A DNA stretch of 64,000 bases from positions 434,001 to 498,000 of the forward strand of contig JAWKTK010000004.1 of NCBI GenBank assembly GCA_041399205.1, in the 5' to 3' direction. Under the pieces are notes generated by a model that ran no database searches, had not been told where the DNA came from, and was given only the letters and a program-made list of their open reading frames with translations. The DNA is from JAGQOZ01 sp041399205 (GTDB lineage: Bacteria > Planctomycetota > Planctomycetia > Pirellulales > Pirellulaceae). Made by a program: the position numbers and the translations under genes. This document shows, one piece after another, positions 47,785 to 57,417 of the stretch. Each line of letters begins with the position of its first letter. Position 1 is the first letter of the stretch.

Positions 47785-48969
47785 TTAGGCTTCGTCTAAC
47801 AAGTCAACTGCTTCAAAACGCTGGCCTTCCAGCATTGCCAAACTGGCTCCGCCACCCGTGCTGACGTGGCTGACCGAATCGGCAAAACCCAGCTGTTGGA
47901 TTGCCGCTGCACTGTCTCCACCACCAATAATGCTGGTGGAATCTCCATCGGCAATGGCTTTGGCAACCGCTTTGGTTCCTTCGTCAAACGGCGGCATTTC
48001 AAAGACGCCCATCGGTCCGTTCCAAACGATGGTCTTAGCGTTCAGGCAAAGGTCTGCGTAGATTTTTGCGGTCTCCGGGCCGATGTCTAATCCTTCGAAG
48101 CCATCGGGAATTTGGCCCGCTCTGACAACTTGTTTATTACAGTCGGCTTTGAAGTCGTCGCCGCAATGCGTATCGACCGGCAGCACCAATTTGTCTCCGC
48201 CGATGGCCAGTAGTTCCTTGGCGAGATCAACCTTGTCTGCTTCCACCAAGCTTTTGCCGACTTGTCCGCCTTGCGCTAGAGAAAATGTGTATGCCATGGC
48301 GCCACCGATTAGCACCTTGTCACAGATTCCCAGAAGGTTCTTGATGACGTTGATTTTGTCTGACACCTTAGCTCCGCCCAGGATCGCCACGAAGGGACGT
48401 TCCGGAGTGGCAATCACGTCGGTGAGGTACTGAATTTCTTTGGCCACCAAAAAGCCAACAACTTTTGGCTTGCTACCCATGGCTCGTGGTACCGCCACCA
48501 TTGAAGCATCGCTGCGATGACAAGTACCAAAGGCGTCGTTGCAATAGGCGTCGGCCATATCGGCTAACGATTGAGCGAACGCGGCGTCTCCGGATTTCTC
48601 ACCGGGTTCAAACCGAACATTTTCCAAGACCAAGATCTGGCCCTTTTCTAGTGCGGCGGCTTTGGACTTGGCATCGTCGCCTACGGTGTCGGTAGCGAAC
48701 AGGACCGGGCTGGATACCAATTCGGCCAAGCGGTTTGCAGCAGGTTTCAGGCTGAATTTAGGATCGGGAGCACCTTTCGGACGCCCCAGATGGCTCATCA
48801 AAATCACCTTTCCACCTCGATCAATCACTGATTGAATCGAAGGTAACGCCATACGGATTCTTCGATCGTCGGTGACTTGAAGTTCGTCGTTTAGCGGCAC
48901 ATTAAAGTCAACTCGCATCAAAACGGTTTTGCCGGCTACGTCTAATTGGTCGATGCTGCGCTTTGCCAT
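47785..48969 (-). CDS. pgk: phosphoglycerate kinase
   Basis: Transfers the phosphoryl group of 1,3-bisphosphoglycerate to ADP in glycolysis. The 394-residue product is of normal length and complete. N-terminal signature: VLMRVDFNVPLND. Substrate-binding: SHLGRPKG. Also present are LENVRFEPGE, the hinge PFVAILGGAKVSDKI, WNGPMGVFE and the C-terminal nucleotide-binding GGGDSAAAIQQLG with HVSTGGGASLAMLEG. One unusual point is the cysteines in DAYCNDAFGTCHRSDAS, where V and A are more usual; this is probably harmless. It stands alone in a minus-strand position without other glycolytic genes. Confidence 0.97.
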   Translation of the reverse strand: MAKRSIDQLDVAGKTVLMRVDFNVPLNDELQVTDDRRIRMALPSIQSVIDRGGKVILMSHLGRPKGAPDPKFSLKPAANRLAELVSSPVLFATDTVGDDAKSKAAALEKGQILVLENVRFEPGEKSGDAAFAQSLADMADAYCNDAFGTCHRSDASMVAVPRAMGSKPKVVGFLVAKEIQYLTDVIATPERPFVAILGGAKVSDKINVIKNLLGICDKVLIGGAMAYTFSLAQGGQVGKSLVEADKVDLAKELLAIGGDKLVLPVDTHCGDDFKADCNKQVVRAGQIPDGFEGLDIGPETAKIYADLCLNAKTIVWNGPMGVFEMPPFDEGTKAVAKAIADGDSTSIIGGGDSAAAIQQLGFADSVSHVSTGGGASLAMLEGQRFEAVDLLDEA

Positions 48970-49242
48970 TGGATTCTTACCTGTTCTGGTGTCAGCCGAT
49001 TCGAAATAACGGACATGACCGCAAGCCAGATCCGTTGCAAGGTCAATTTCGAACCGATGTCGATTGGTTTGCCTACGCAGGCGAACCGGAATTCGCTCAG
49101 TAGCTTAGCAAGAATCTAACCAGCGCTACAGGACCCTTGAGCGGGCGATCTGTTCGCGCGAAGTGAACTGGCTGCCCGAACCATCGTAGTGAATTCGCGG
49201 CGCGCAGTCTTTTGCCTGCGGCTTGCGCGAGTGTTCTGATTT

Positions 49243-50880
49243 TTAGCCGGACCGTCGCCGGCGTAGTGACGCCAGAATGGCCACGCCGGTCCAGAGAGCC
49301 AATGTGCTGCCGGAGGGTTCCGGAACTACAAAAACATTTTCCGGCAGATGCGAAAGTGCGGTGTTGTTCAAAATGACGTCGCGTAGTCCGTACTGGCTCA
49401 CGTCGATACCGACGGTGGCTTCGAGTTGCGGGATTTGTTCGTCAAACAGATAGAAAAACCGATCACCGTCTCGCAATCGAGTAAATTGTTCCACAATGGC
49501 GGTGGCGGTTAATTCACCCACGGCGGAACCGGGAAGATGGTCTTCTGCCAGCGCACCGACCCAAGTGTCGACCAGGTTGATATCGCCACCATACAGCCAT
49601 TCCAAGTCCTTCTGCAGCTGCGGATCACTGGTGATATCTGCGAACGATTCGGCAGGGGGCAGCCAGTAGGATTCTCGGACCGAATTGTAGTCCGCCAAGC
49701 CGTGGTCTCGGCCTCGTTGAATGTTCAGCGCGGCCAGATCGAAACGCAGCGGATTGCCATCCAGCATCAAGAAACTGCGAATGTCTTCTACCAGTTGCAG
49801 ATCTACTTCTTGCGCCGAGGTCATGGCGAGCCCTTTCAGGACCTGCTCGATGCGTTCGGGTTCGTCGGTCATCATGGACGGTTTGAAGAATGCTTCTCGC
49901 AGGCTGACCGTTTCGGTCACGTTCCCTTGGTCGTCCATGAGTTTCAAATGGGGAACGATCATGCTGTGCCCGAACCGATAAATGGCACTGGAAAACTCCG
50001 TATTGATGGTTGGATTGATGTTCGGATTGTAGTCTGCCGAATCCATACTCAGCATCGATTCGCCCAACAGCGCTGGTAGGAATTCATTGTAGGTGATGCC
50101 TTGGATTGTAGCGCCGACGAGCTTACGAGCTTGTTGATAGATTTCTTCGTCACGATCGGTGGGATCGGTCGGCAGACCTGTGGCGTTAGCGTCAATCAGT
50201 TCTGCCAGGCGATTGTGTTCGCGGACGAACAGGGTATGCATCGAAATCAAGCCCAACTGTTCGTTCACTCGCACATCACCGGCAACAAAAAAACCGGCAT
50301 CGTTCGGCATCAGGATTTCGTCCAGCGATGTATTCAATTTTCCGTTCGAAAACGTCCGCAAGTAGCTGGCCTTCGCGGCGTCCGAACCGTAAACCATGGA
50401 TGCGTCCAGAAAGCTGGTGATCTGATTCGGGTGCTCGCGCGGAATCCCGTTATCGCCCGTGCCTGGAACATAATTCGAGCGGTTCATGCCAATCATGGGC
50501 TTTAGTGGGTCCAGTGGGTCGGTCACCAAGATGTTGGTTGAACCGTTTTGGGCGTTGGTTTCCGTCAAGGACATGTCGTGATCAATGAACTGGCCCCACT
50601 GCCAAACCATATTGCTAAGTTGGTAATGGCTGGGTGACGGATCGGGCTGAAAAGAAATGAGGTTACTGATTTCTCTGGCGTTGGCGGGAATGAAAATTTG
50701 GTCCACACCATTCGCATAGATTGCTGGCGAGTATCGCAAAAGCGTCGAACCGGCGGCGCCCCATGTCGGGTGATTAAGATTGTTGCCCGTGCCATCAATC
50801 GATCGGTATTCTTGGGCGTGAGCGTAAGCAACGAAGATGCCCAGCAGGCATACTAGGGTAGTTTGAATTTTTGTTCGCAT
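49243..50880 (-). CDS. PEP-CTERM animal-type haem peroxidase
   Basis: A 545-residue exported peroxidase of the peroxidasin/cyclooxygenase-like superfamily. The start at ATG 50880 opens a signal peptide (TTLVCLLGIFVAYAHA); AGAGG lies about ten bases upstream. Family signatures seen: RSIDGTGNNLNHPTWGAAG, the distal-His motif WGQFIDHDMSLT, ASMVYGSD, LISMHTLFVREHNRLA with the catalytic Arg, the proximal-His YRFGHSMI, and LNIQRGRDHGLADYN. The C-terminus bears a PEP-CTERM signal (VPEPSGSTLALWTGVAILA with RRRRSG), so the peroxidase is exported and probably exosortase-processed to the surface. Substrate is unknown; halide or phenolic oxidation in the matrix is a guess. It is intact with all catalytic residues, and unlinked to known peroxidase operons. 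Confidence 0.92.
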   Translation of the reverse strand: MRTKIQTTLVCLLGIFVAYAHAQEYRSIDGTGNNLNHPTWGAAGSTLLRYSPAIYANGVDQIFIPANAREISNLISFQPDPSPSHYQLSNMVWQWGQFIDHDMSLTETNAQNGSTNILVTDPLDPLKPMIGMNRSNYVPGTGDNGIPREHPNQITSFLDASMVYGSDAAKASYLRTFSNGKLNTSLDEILMPNDAGFFVAGDVRVNEQLGLISMHTLFVREHNRLAELIDANATGLPTDPTDRDEEIYQQARKLVGATIQGITYNEFLPALLGESMLSMDSADYNPNINPTINTEFSSAIYRFGHSMIVPHLKLMDDQGNVTETVSLREAFFKPSMMTDEPERIEQVLKGLAMTSAQEVDLQLVEDIRSFLMLDGNPLRFDLAALNIQRGRDHGLADYNSVRESYWLPPAESFADITSDPQLQKDLEWLYGGDINLVDTWVGALAEDHLPGSAVGELTATAIVEQFTRLRDGDRFFYLFDEQIPQLEATVGIDVSQYGLRDVILNNTALSHLPENVFVVPEPSGSTLALWTGVAILASLRRRRSG

Positions 50881-51103
50881 TAGCGGACAGCCTCTGAGAT
50901 GTTCGTTCAATGAATCTAGAATCTTGCTACAACTTCTGAATCGTCGAGCGGCAAAGTTACCGCAAACGTAGTACTTGGTACTTTCGTCTCATCTTAACAA
51001 GCCGAATCCGCATCATGCTACAAGGGCGCCACGGACTTCGCAACGAAATTGTAGTGATTGTAGTGTCTGGCCCAAGACCGCAGGATAAAAGGGTGGTCTG
51101 TGC

Positions 51104-51766
51104 TTAGCTGGAGGTGGTGCGTCGTCCGGCAACCAGCTCGACAATCTGGCGAACAACGGCGCTGGTCGAGAGTCGGTCAGTACAGATTTCTACTGCGTCA
51201 TCGGCTTTGCGCAGACGGCCAACTGGACGACTGCGGTCCCGTTCGTCTCGGCGATTTTGTTGCTCTAAGATTTCGTCCAGCGTCAGTTTTTCGCCACGTG
51301 CGGCGAGTTCTTCTTGTCGACGTCTCGCTCGTTCGGTGGCCGATGCTGTTAAGAAGACTTTGCATTCCGCATCCGGAAAGACTTCGGTTCCTTGGTCGCG
51401 ACCTTCGGTCACCACATTTCGCACGGAACGTGCAAATTGGCGTTGGAGTTCTGACAGGCATGTTCGAACCTGGACATTGTCCGCGACAAAGTGGATCGCA
51501 TTAGCGATTTCAGGGGTTCGAATCGAATTGGTAACTTCTTCGTCATTCAGGAAGATTCGGTCGTCATCTAAACGTATGTTCTGTCGCAGCGCAAAATCGC
51601 TGAGCGTTTCCGGGTCTTCCAATGGAACGTCTTGACGCAAGGCCCCATACACGATGGCTCGATACATGGCTCCCGTATCCAGGAAACGAAATCCCAGTTC
51701 TCGGGCCACCATTCTCGCGACAGTAGACTTGCCTGCACCAGCAGGACCATCAATGGTAACAATCAT
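51104..51766 (-). CDS. cmk: cytidylate kinase
   Basis: Phosphorylates CMP and dCMP in pyrimidine metabolism. The 220-residue product begins MIVTIDGPAGAGKSTVARMVAREL with an ATP-binding P-loop at residues 7-14, followed by FLDTGAMYRAIVYGAL, the CMP-binding region VTEGRDQGTEVFPDA and KVFLTASATERARRR, and the lid region DERDRSRPVGRLRKADDAVEIDTD-like sequence (here EICTDR). Length and order fit Cmk. It is minus strand, isolated between the peroxidase and the GH38-like gene; planctomycetes often have cmk near acyltransferase genes, not seen here. Confidence 0.95.
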   Translation of the reverse strand: MIVTIDGPAGAGKSTVARMVARELGFRFLDTGAMYRAIVYGALRQDVPLEDPETLSDFALRQNIRLDDDRIFLNDEEVTNSIRTPEIANAIHFVADNVQVRTCLSELQRQFARSVRNVVTEGRDQGTEVFPDAECKVFLTASATERARRRQEELAARGEKLTLDEILEQQNRRDERDRSRPVGRLRKADDAVEICTDRLSTSAVVRQIVELVAGRRTTSS

Positions 51767-51883
51767 GATCTGAGCAAACTTGCGTTGGACGGTTTCACAA
51801 ATTCCGTAACGAATTTGAAGCTTGGCAGATTAGCGTAGTTCTGGCTAGTGCTCTTTCGGGTGCAGGACACGGCAAGCTGAAGT

Positions 51884-54712
51884 TCACTGCCGAAAAATCA
51901 GTTCCACTTCTGCCATTTCGTGTTCGGTAAGTCGAACTTTGACTTGATCTGCATCGGCCGAACAGTGGTCCACCGTGTTGTTGACGAAGTTGATTTTCCG
52001 GGCCGATTCAATGGGCCGAACACAACTGATCGTCGTAGTGCCGGGCCGACCGTCCACTTCGATCAATCGAACGCGAATGCCAATAATTTGATCTGCGTTG
52101 ATGATTGGTTCGGCGTGAGAAATCAACACGTTTCGATTGTTCACGTGCATCAGCCAATTGGCTGAAGTGGTGTCGCCCATGCGGCATTGCGGAACCGAGA
52201 TCGGCGTGGTTAGCAAGTTCAACGCTTCTCGCAGCGGCTGTTTTGCATCTACGCCTATTGCAAATTGAAATTGCATCGCCGATTCTCCTTGACAGGAAAG
52301 CAGTAAGTCCAACATCCGGCGGCCTACTTTTCGGTGATAGGGCAGGCCGCCATTGAGAATGGAAACCACGTGCGAACCATCGTCCAAATTGACGGCCAGC
52401 GGAGATTCAAACCGCGAGTTAGTTGTCTTGTAGCGGCGATCGTTCACGTAGCGATAGATGTCCGTTGCTTCGCTGCTCCAAGCGAACCTGGCCGCTAGAT
52501 ACGAATTCCACGGATCGCCGCCCAGCAGTTTCTGCATTGCCGGGGCGTCTTCCAGCTGGACGTTGATGGTGGCGAATCGACTGCCTCGTTCCAAACGAAC
52601 GCGTTGCTGAAAACGCGTCACCGTGCCGTCCGCATGGTCGACCAGCCGGCCATCCGCAATGATTTCCGCCGCCAGCTGGCTGTTATTAACGAGCTTCACT
52701 TCGTCTGCCATCATCTTGGTATAGCAGCGTGCGAACGTCTCGTCTGGATTCGATTTCCAGCCAGGTGGATCGGGAGTGAGTCGCACACCCAGAAGTTGCG
52801 AAACCAGATTGGTTCGAGTGCCATAGATTTTGAACGCTTGAATGCCGCCGGTCTGTCGGCTCACTTCCACTTCGATAAATTCGTTGCGCAAGCAAAGGCC
52901 ATCGCCAATTTCAGGTGTGGCCTTCGGTCTTGCTGACACCGGGACGATACTGGCCACGCCAAAACCGGGAACGTCGACTAACGCTTCGCAGGTGTTGTGT
53001 GATATGGCATTCGCATACACGGGCGGCTCGACGGCGATCGGATGCGGCACGTTTGGCAGTGGCAGGTAGCAGCGTCGTGGATGCGGCGACGCATTGACTA
53101 ACATGCAAGCCGATTCGTCTGGTTGTCCCAATACACCGGCGATTTCTCGAGCGATATGTTCTGCGTTCGCGTGAAGTTCAGCGGCTAGATTTGGCGAGAT
53201 GGATTCGACCGATTCGTGGCGAAATCGACTGACTTGTTGTTGGCAGTTGTTCCAGCAGTGAATGCTCGCCGCGTCAGGTTGAATCAGGCACCGCATGGTG
53301 GCCAATGATTGGAGTTGCCAGCAGGCAATTTCGGTTCGCCAATAAGTCTGCCAGCGCGAAAGTGGATCGGTCCGTTGCTGCGAAACATCTTGGCGAAGAT
53401 ACGGCGAACGATATTGATCGCTGCGAAAACGATCGTGAATGCCCGTGTCGTATGAATCCGTAAAATAGGTGCGAAACGTAGCCAATCGCCCCACTGCGTT
53501 GGTGTACTGCGAAATACGACGTAACTGATCGAACCACGGGCTTTCTTGGCCAGCCCAACGCACAAAGACGCGAGTGGCCACGTGGTCCATGTCCATTGAT
53601 TCGCTGAGACTGGTCGCCAGATTTACGAACGCGGCAGATTGCGTAGCGTCCAGCGGAGAACGCATGATGGCTTCCACACCGGTGTCGTCTTCGCCTACCC
53701 AACGAGACTTGATTTGGTTGCCTTCGGGAAAGCGACCGTCGTCCAGCGTGGCATGTAATGCGCCTTGATATTCCAAGCGATTCAAAATGGACGGCAGGCA
53801 CATGGCCAATCCAAAACGGCGCCTGGCAAACACCTGCGGGCGTTCGCCTGTTAGCTGCGCGATCGTATCCAATCCGTGCCGAAAGTTGTTCAATACCGCT
53901 TCCGAGCTGACCAGGCTGGTGGGCAGTTCGCAAAATTCACCTCCCAGCAAATTGACTTGGCCGGATGCCATTTTTCCTTTCAGCAGCGGAGCAAATTCAG
54001 GATTCTGCTGAGCTAGTTCTTTCAGCGTCTGTGCGTCGGCCATGATGTTCAACGGGATCTCACGTTCCAGTTCTTGCTGGATTTGCGGCCAGTTGAGCCC
54101 GGTATGCAACAAGGCTACGTCCAGTAAAAAGACGTCCACGCCGTAGTAGTGTTCTCGTTCCTGCGTCAGAAAATCAAAACAGGCCTGCAATCGATCTCGT
54201 ACTGCCTGCTGGTCATTCTCAAAGGCGCTTCTGGCTGCATCGACTAGAAATTGTTCGAACGCAGAATCGGCAATGCCGCTGGTGTAACGCATGTGCTGCG
54301 TCATGCGTTCGACTTGCATGTAGCAATAACCCAGCGAATAGAAATCTTCCAGCAATTGCGGGTCTTGGTCGCAGGGCAATTCGATTCGTTCGCACAATGC
54401 GCGCACAATGTCGTTTCGACTGGCACCACTATCGGTGACCAGGGTTCTGGGGTGCGAAAGTTGGTCGAAGAATTGTTCGCCTATTTCGGATCGAGAAAAA
54501 TAGGGTACCACTACCAATTGCGGCGAATCGGCATCCAACGCGTCGCGATGAATCCATTGCGGAGCTCGTTCGCTGGCCAGGATCAAAGCGGGGTGCCATA
54601 AGGCAGTCCAGCATGCCAACAGATTGTCAGCCAGCTGGTTTTCCGCTCGTGCAGGAAAATCATCGAATCCATGGTAGGGAAGAAGCACGGCGATTTGATC
54701 GAGCGGTTTCAT
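51884..54712 (-). CDS. large GH38-like (alpha-mannosidase-like) protein
   Basis: A 942-residue protein without a signal peptide, starting MKPLDQIAVLLPYHGFDDFP. The first ~480 residues look like a GH38/GH57-type barrel: GYCYMQVERMTQHMRY, NLLGGEFCELPTSLVSSEAV, GERPQVFARRRFGLAMCLPS and LHATLDDGRFPEGN. The C-terminal ~400 residues resemble the GH38 beta-sandwich (LRNEFIEVEVSRQTGGIQAF, NPDETFARCYTKMMADE, YLAARFAWSSEATDIYRYVN, VSILNGGLPYHRKVGRRMLD). The GH38 catalytic Asp cannot be placed with certainty, so activity is not assured. It may be a glycosidase acting on intracellular or periplasmic mannosides. The frame is complete. Confidence 0.7.
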   Translation of the reverse strand: MKPLDQIAVLLPYHGFDDFPARAENQLADNLLACWTALWHPALILASERAPQWIHRDALDADSPQLVVVPYFSRSEIGEQFFDQLSHPRTLVTDSGASRNDIVRALCERIELPCDQDPQLLEDFYSLGYCYMQVERMTQHMRYTSGIADSAFEQFLVDAARSAFENDQQAVRDRLQACFDFLTQEREHYYGVDVFLLDVALLHTGLNWPQIQQELEREIPLNIMADAQTLKELAQQNPEFAPLLKGKMASGQVNLLGGEFCELPTSLVSSEAVLNNFRHGLDTIAQLTGERPQVFARRRFGLAMCLPSILNRLEYQGALHATLDDGRFPEGNQIKSRWVGEDDTGVEAIMRSPLDATQSAAFVNLATSLSESMDMDHVATRVFVRWAGQESPWFDQLRRISQYTNAVGRLATFRTYFTDSYDTGIHDRFRSDQYRSPYLRQDVSQQRTDPLSRWQTYWRTEIACWQLQSLATMRCLIQPDAASIHCWNNCQQQVSRFRHESVESISPNLAAELHANAEHIAREIAGVLGQPDESACMLVNASPHPRRCYLPLPNVPHPIAVEPPVYANAISHNTCEALVDVPGFGVASIVPVSARPKATPEIGDGLCLRNEFIEVEVSRQTGGIQAFKIYGTRTNLVSQLLGVRLTPDPPGWKSNPDETFARCYTKMMADEVKLVNNSQLAAEIIADGRLVDHADGTVTRFQQRVRLERGSRFATINVQLEDAPAMQKLLGGDPWNSYLAARFAWSSEATDIYRYVNDRRYKTTNSRFESPLAVNLDDGSHVVSILNGGLPYHRKVGRRMLDLLLSCQGESAMQFQFAIGVDAKQPLREALNLLTTPISVPQCRMGDTTSANWLMHVNNRNVLISHAEPIINADQIIGIRVRLIEVDGRPGTTTISCVRPIESARKINFVNNTVDHCSADADQVKVRLTEHEMAEVELIFRQ

Positions 54713-54997
54713 GTCGTCTTAGTGATTGGGCTGAAGGTAGGTACCGAATCTAGCTCGATGATTCAATAATTGAACATCCAGTGCCAGGGGGCTGAAGGAC
54801 TTGATACGCTGCTTTGGTGCATGGGGAAAGTGGGCGCATTGGAAATGAGGTCCAATGAGATTGGCATTATCGTTACAATTGGCCGGCGAATGCCAAGTGT
54901 GAGGGGTTTCCCGCTGCGTCGACTCGGCGGTCCAGAAGCCGACACCTATCTTATTGTGAGCACCTGATTTAGAGCTTTTGACATTTCATAAGATTGT

Positions 54998-55027
54998 TTG
55001 ACAACGGAAGATTGGCTGCGATAGACT
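54998..55027 (+). promoter_or_regulatory. candidate sigma-70 promoter of the pilM operon
   Basis: TTGACA (54998-55003) and TAGACT (55022-55027) have 18 bases between them; a second TTGACA lies at 54978. It implies a leader of about 145 bases before the pilM ATG. The rest of 54713-55178 shows no credible gene. It is a weak prediction from sequence alone. Confidence 0.4.
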
Positions 55028-55178
55028 AGAGAAGAACGCTGGATTCCGGAACAGAATCTATTTTCAATTCTTGGTTTGCCAAAATTGCGTTCAACCGACT
55101 CTTCCGATAAGGCAAATACGAAGAGGAATTTGGAATTACAGGAACGTTAATCTCGTTTCTGGAGTGGGAGTTACATAA

Positions 55179-57415
55179 ATGGCCGGATCGAATGCCGTGT
55201 GGGGCATTGATATTGGACAATGCGCGTTGAAAGCGATGCGTTGTTCCCTAGGTGAAGATGGCAAGACGCTGGTAGCCGAGGAATTCGACTACATTGAATA
55301 CCCCAAGATTCTAACGCAACCCGATGCGAATCCGGAACAGCTGGTGAGCGAAGCGTTGCAGCAATTCTTGTCGAGCCATTCGCTGAAAGACACAAAAGTT
55401 GCCATTTCGGTTTCTGGGCAAAGCGGGCTTTCGCGGTTTATCAAGCTTCCACCTGTCGAGCCGAAGAAGATTCCGGACATTGTCAAATATGAAGCGAAGC
55501 AGCAAATTCCGTTTGCGCTGGAAGATGTGATCTGGGATTATCAGGCCCTATTCGGTGGCGGTGGAACGGAAGACGGATTGTCCATGGAGACGGAAGTGGG
55601 TCTGTTCGCCATGAAGCGAGACCAAGTCTTCAAGGCACTGCGGCCGTTTCGCGATGCAGGTATCGAATTAGACTTTGTGCAGCTGACACCCATTTCGATC
55701 TTCAACGCCGTCACACATGGCGTCATGACGGACATTATCGAACCGGCCGATTATGATCCCGATAATCCTCCGGAATCGGTCGCCATTATTTCCATGGGTA
55801 CCGATACCACGGATCTCGTAATCACCAACGGTTTCAAGATTTGGCAGCGAAGTATTCCCATTGGCGGAAGTCACTTTACCAAGCAGCTGACCAAAGAGAT
55901 GAAGCTGACATTTGCCAAGGCCGAACACCTGAAGCGGAACGCTCGCGATGCGGAAGACCCCAAGGCAGTGTTCCAAGCCATGCGACCTACTTTTGGCGAC
56001 ATGGTCCAAGAGCTGCAGCGAAGTATCGGTTTCTTTAAAAGCATTGATCGCAAGGCCAAGATTACGTCGGGTGTCGTCTTGGGCAATACGGTTCGCTTGC
56101 CAGGTTTACAGCCGTACCTGGAGAAAAACTTAGAGCTGCCCATTAAGAAAATCTCGCAGTATGAAAATCTTTCGGGTGCTACGGTCGTCGGTACGCCCAA
56201 GTTTAAAGACAACATATTGTCATTCGCCGTCTGCTACGGATTGTGTTTACAAGCGTTAGGCAAGTCGCGGCTTTCGACCAACTTGATTCCTCGTGAACTG
56301 GTCACGGCTCGCATTATTCGCCACAAAAAACCGTGGGTGGTGGCCGGAATTGCGGTGTTGCTATTGGGCTTCTGCTTCAACTACCTTTGCACTGGCAAAC
56401 CTGGCGCAGCACACATCCGGATAACTACGGTCATCTAGAATCGCAGTTGACTAGCGTGTCCAGTACAAGTAGCACGTACAAGAGTCGAGATGAAGAGCTG
56501 ACGGCCAAGTTTGACGCATTGAAGGCTCACGGTCGTAGTGTAGTGGGTGGAGCCGATTCGCGTTTCCTGGTATTGGAGCTGTACGCCGCAATTACCGAAT
56601 GTTTGCCCAAAGAAGAAGGGAAAACCCCGGAAGAAATCAGCGAACTGCCCTATGAGGAACGGCCTCAGCTGAACATCCAATATATTGAATCCGAATTCTT
56701 TCCCGGCATTGACGAATATCTCACGCCCGATGTCAAAGAACGCTACAAGGATTTTCGAAAGTTCTTGGCGTACAACCAATCTCTGGCTGCCGGTGGCAAC
56801 CCAACTCCGCCTCCTGCTGCGGACGCCGCCGAGGGAGAAGAAAACCTGGACGAAGAGCCGATCGACGGTGCTGCAGCCGACGGTGGTGAAGCAGGTTCTG
56901 AGTTCGAATCACCGGAACTTTCCGGACCAGGTTGGGTGATTGAAATTCGGGGATTCCATCTGCACAATCGGACGGTCGAAAACGGCAAAGAGCAGTACGT
57001 CATCAATACGCTGCTGAAGAACTTGGAACAAGGTTTCATCGAGTTGCCTCCGGCTCCGGGACTGCCGCCCGTAAAGTTCAGTATGCAAGAGATGGGGATT
57101 TACTATCCCATCCTGGCCAACGAAGGTAGTTCGCCAACTTACATGGTTCCTAATCCCGACTACGAACCGCCGGCAGGCGCTCAGTTCAATACTGGTGGCC
57201 GACCAGGTGAAGGAGAAGGTAACTTTGGCGGAAACAATTTCAATACAACGGGTGATCCCAAAAACAGCCCAACCATCGGCGTGCCTGGTTACGAATTCAC
57301 GGTGCAATTTGTGTGGATTCCTCGAACAGCCAGTGAACGAATGGAGCTGCGAGCAGTTCAGGAACAATCAGCCACAGCCGACGACAATTCGGTAGCCAAT
57401 GCGGGAGGCTTTTAG
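55179..57415 (+). CDS. pilM: type IV pilus assembly protein PilM with a C-terminal extension, one frameshift region
   Basis: First gene of a three-gene plus-strand unit. GGGAG lies about ten bases before ATG 55179. Residues 1-~375 are an actin-like PilM: WGIDIGQCALKAMR (nucleotide-binding phosphate 1), FIKLPPVEPKKIPDIVKYEA, QIPFALEDVIWDY, ESVAIISMGTDTTDLVITNG, IPIGGSHFTKQLTKE, VVLGNTVRLPGLQPYLEKN and a C-terminal Gly-rich strand. A hydrophobic segment (WVVAGIAVLLLGFCFNY) follows, and the frame changes near 56380-56410. The rest (HPDNYGHLESQL to 57415) is a ~340-residue extension with a coiled coil and a beta domain (GWVIEIRGFHLHN, FTVQFVWIPRT), possibly PilN-like. The net length is not a multiple of three, so the break is real in this sequence and may be an error. 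PilM recruits PilN at the inner membrane. Confidence 0.8.
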
Positions 57416-57417
57416 AA

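Noticed and set aside
54770..54967. 65-residue open frame before the pilM operon
   Set aside because: No ribosome-binding site, no recognisable protein pattern; likely non-coding.
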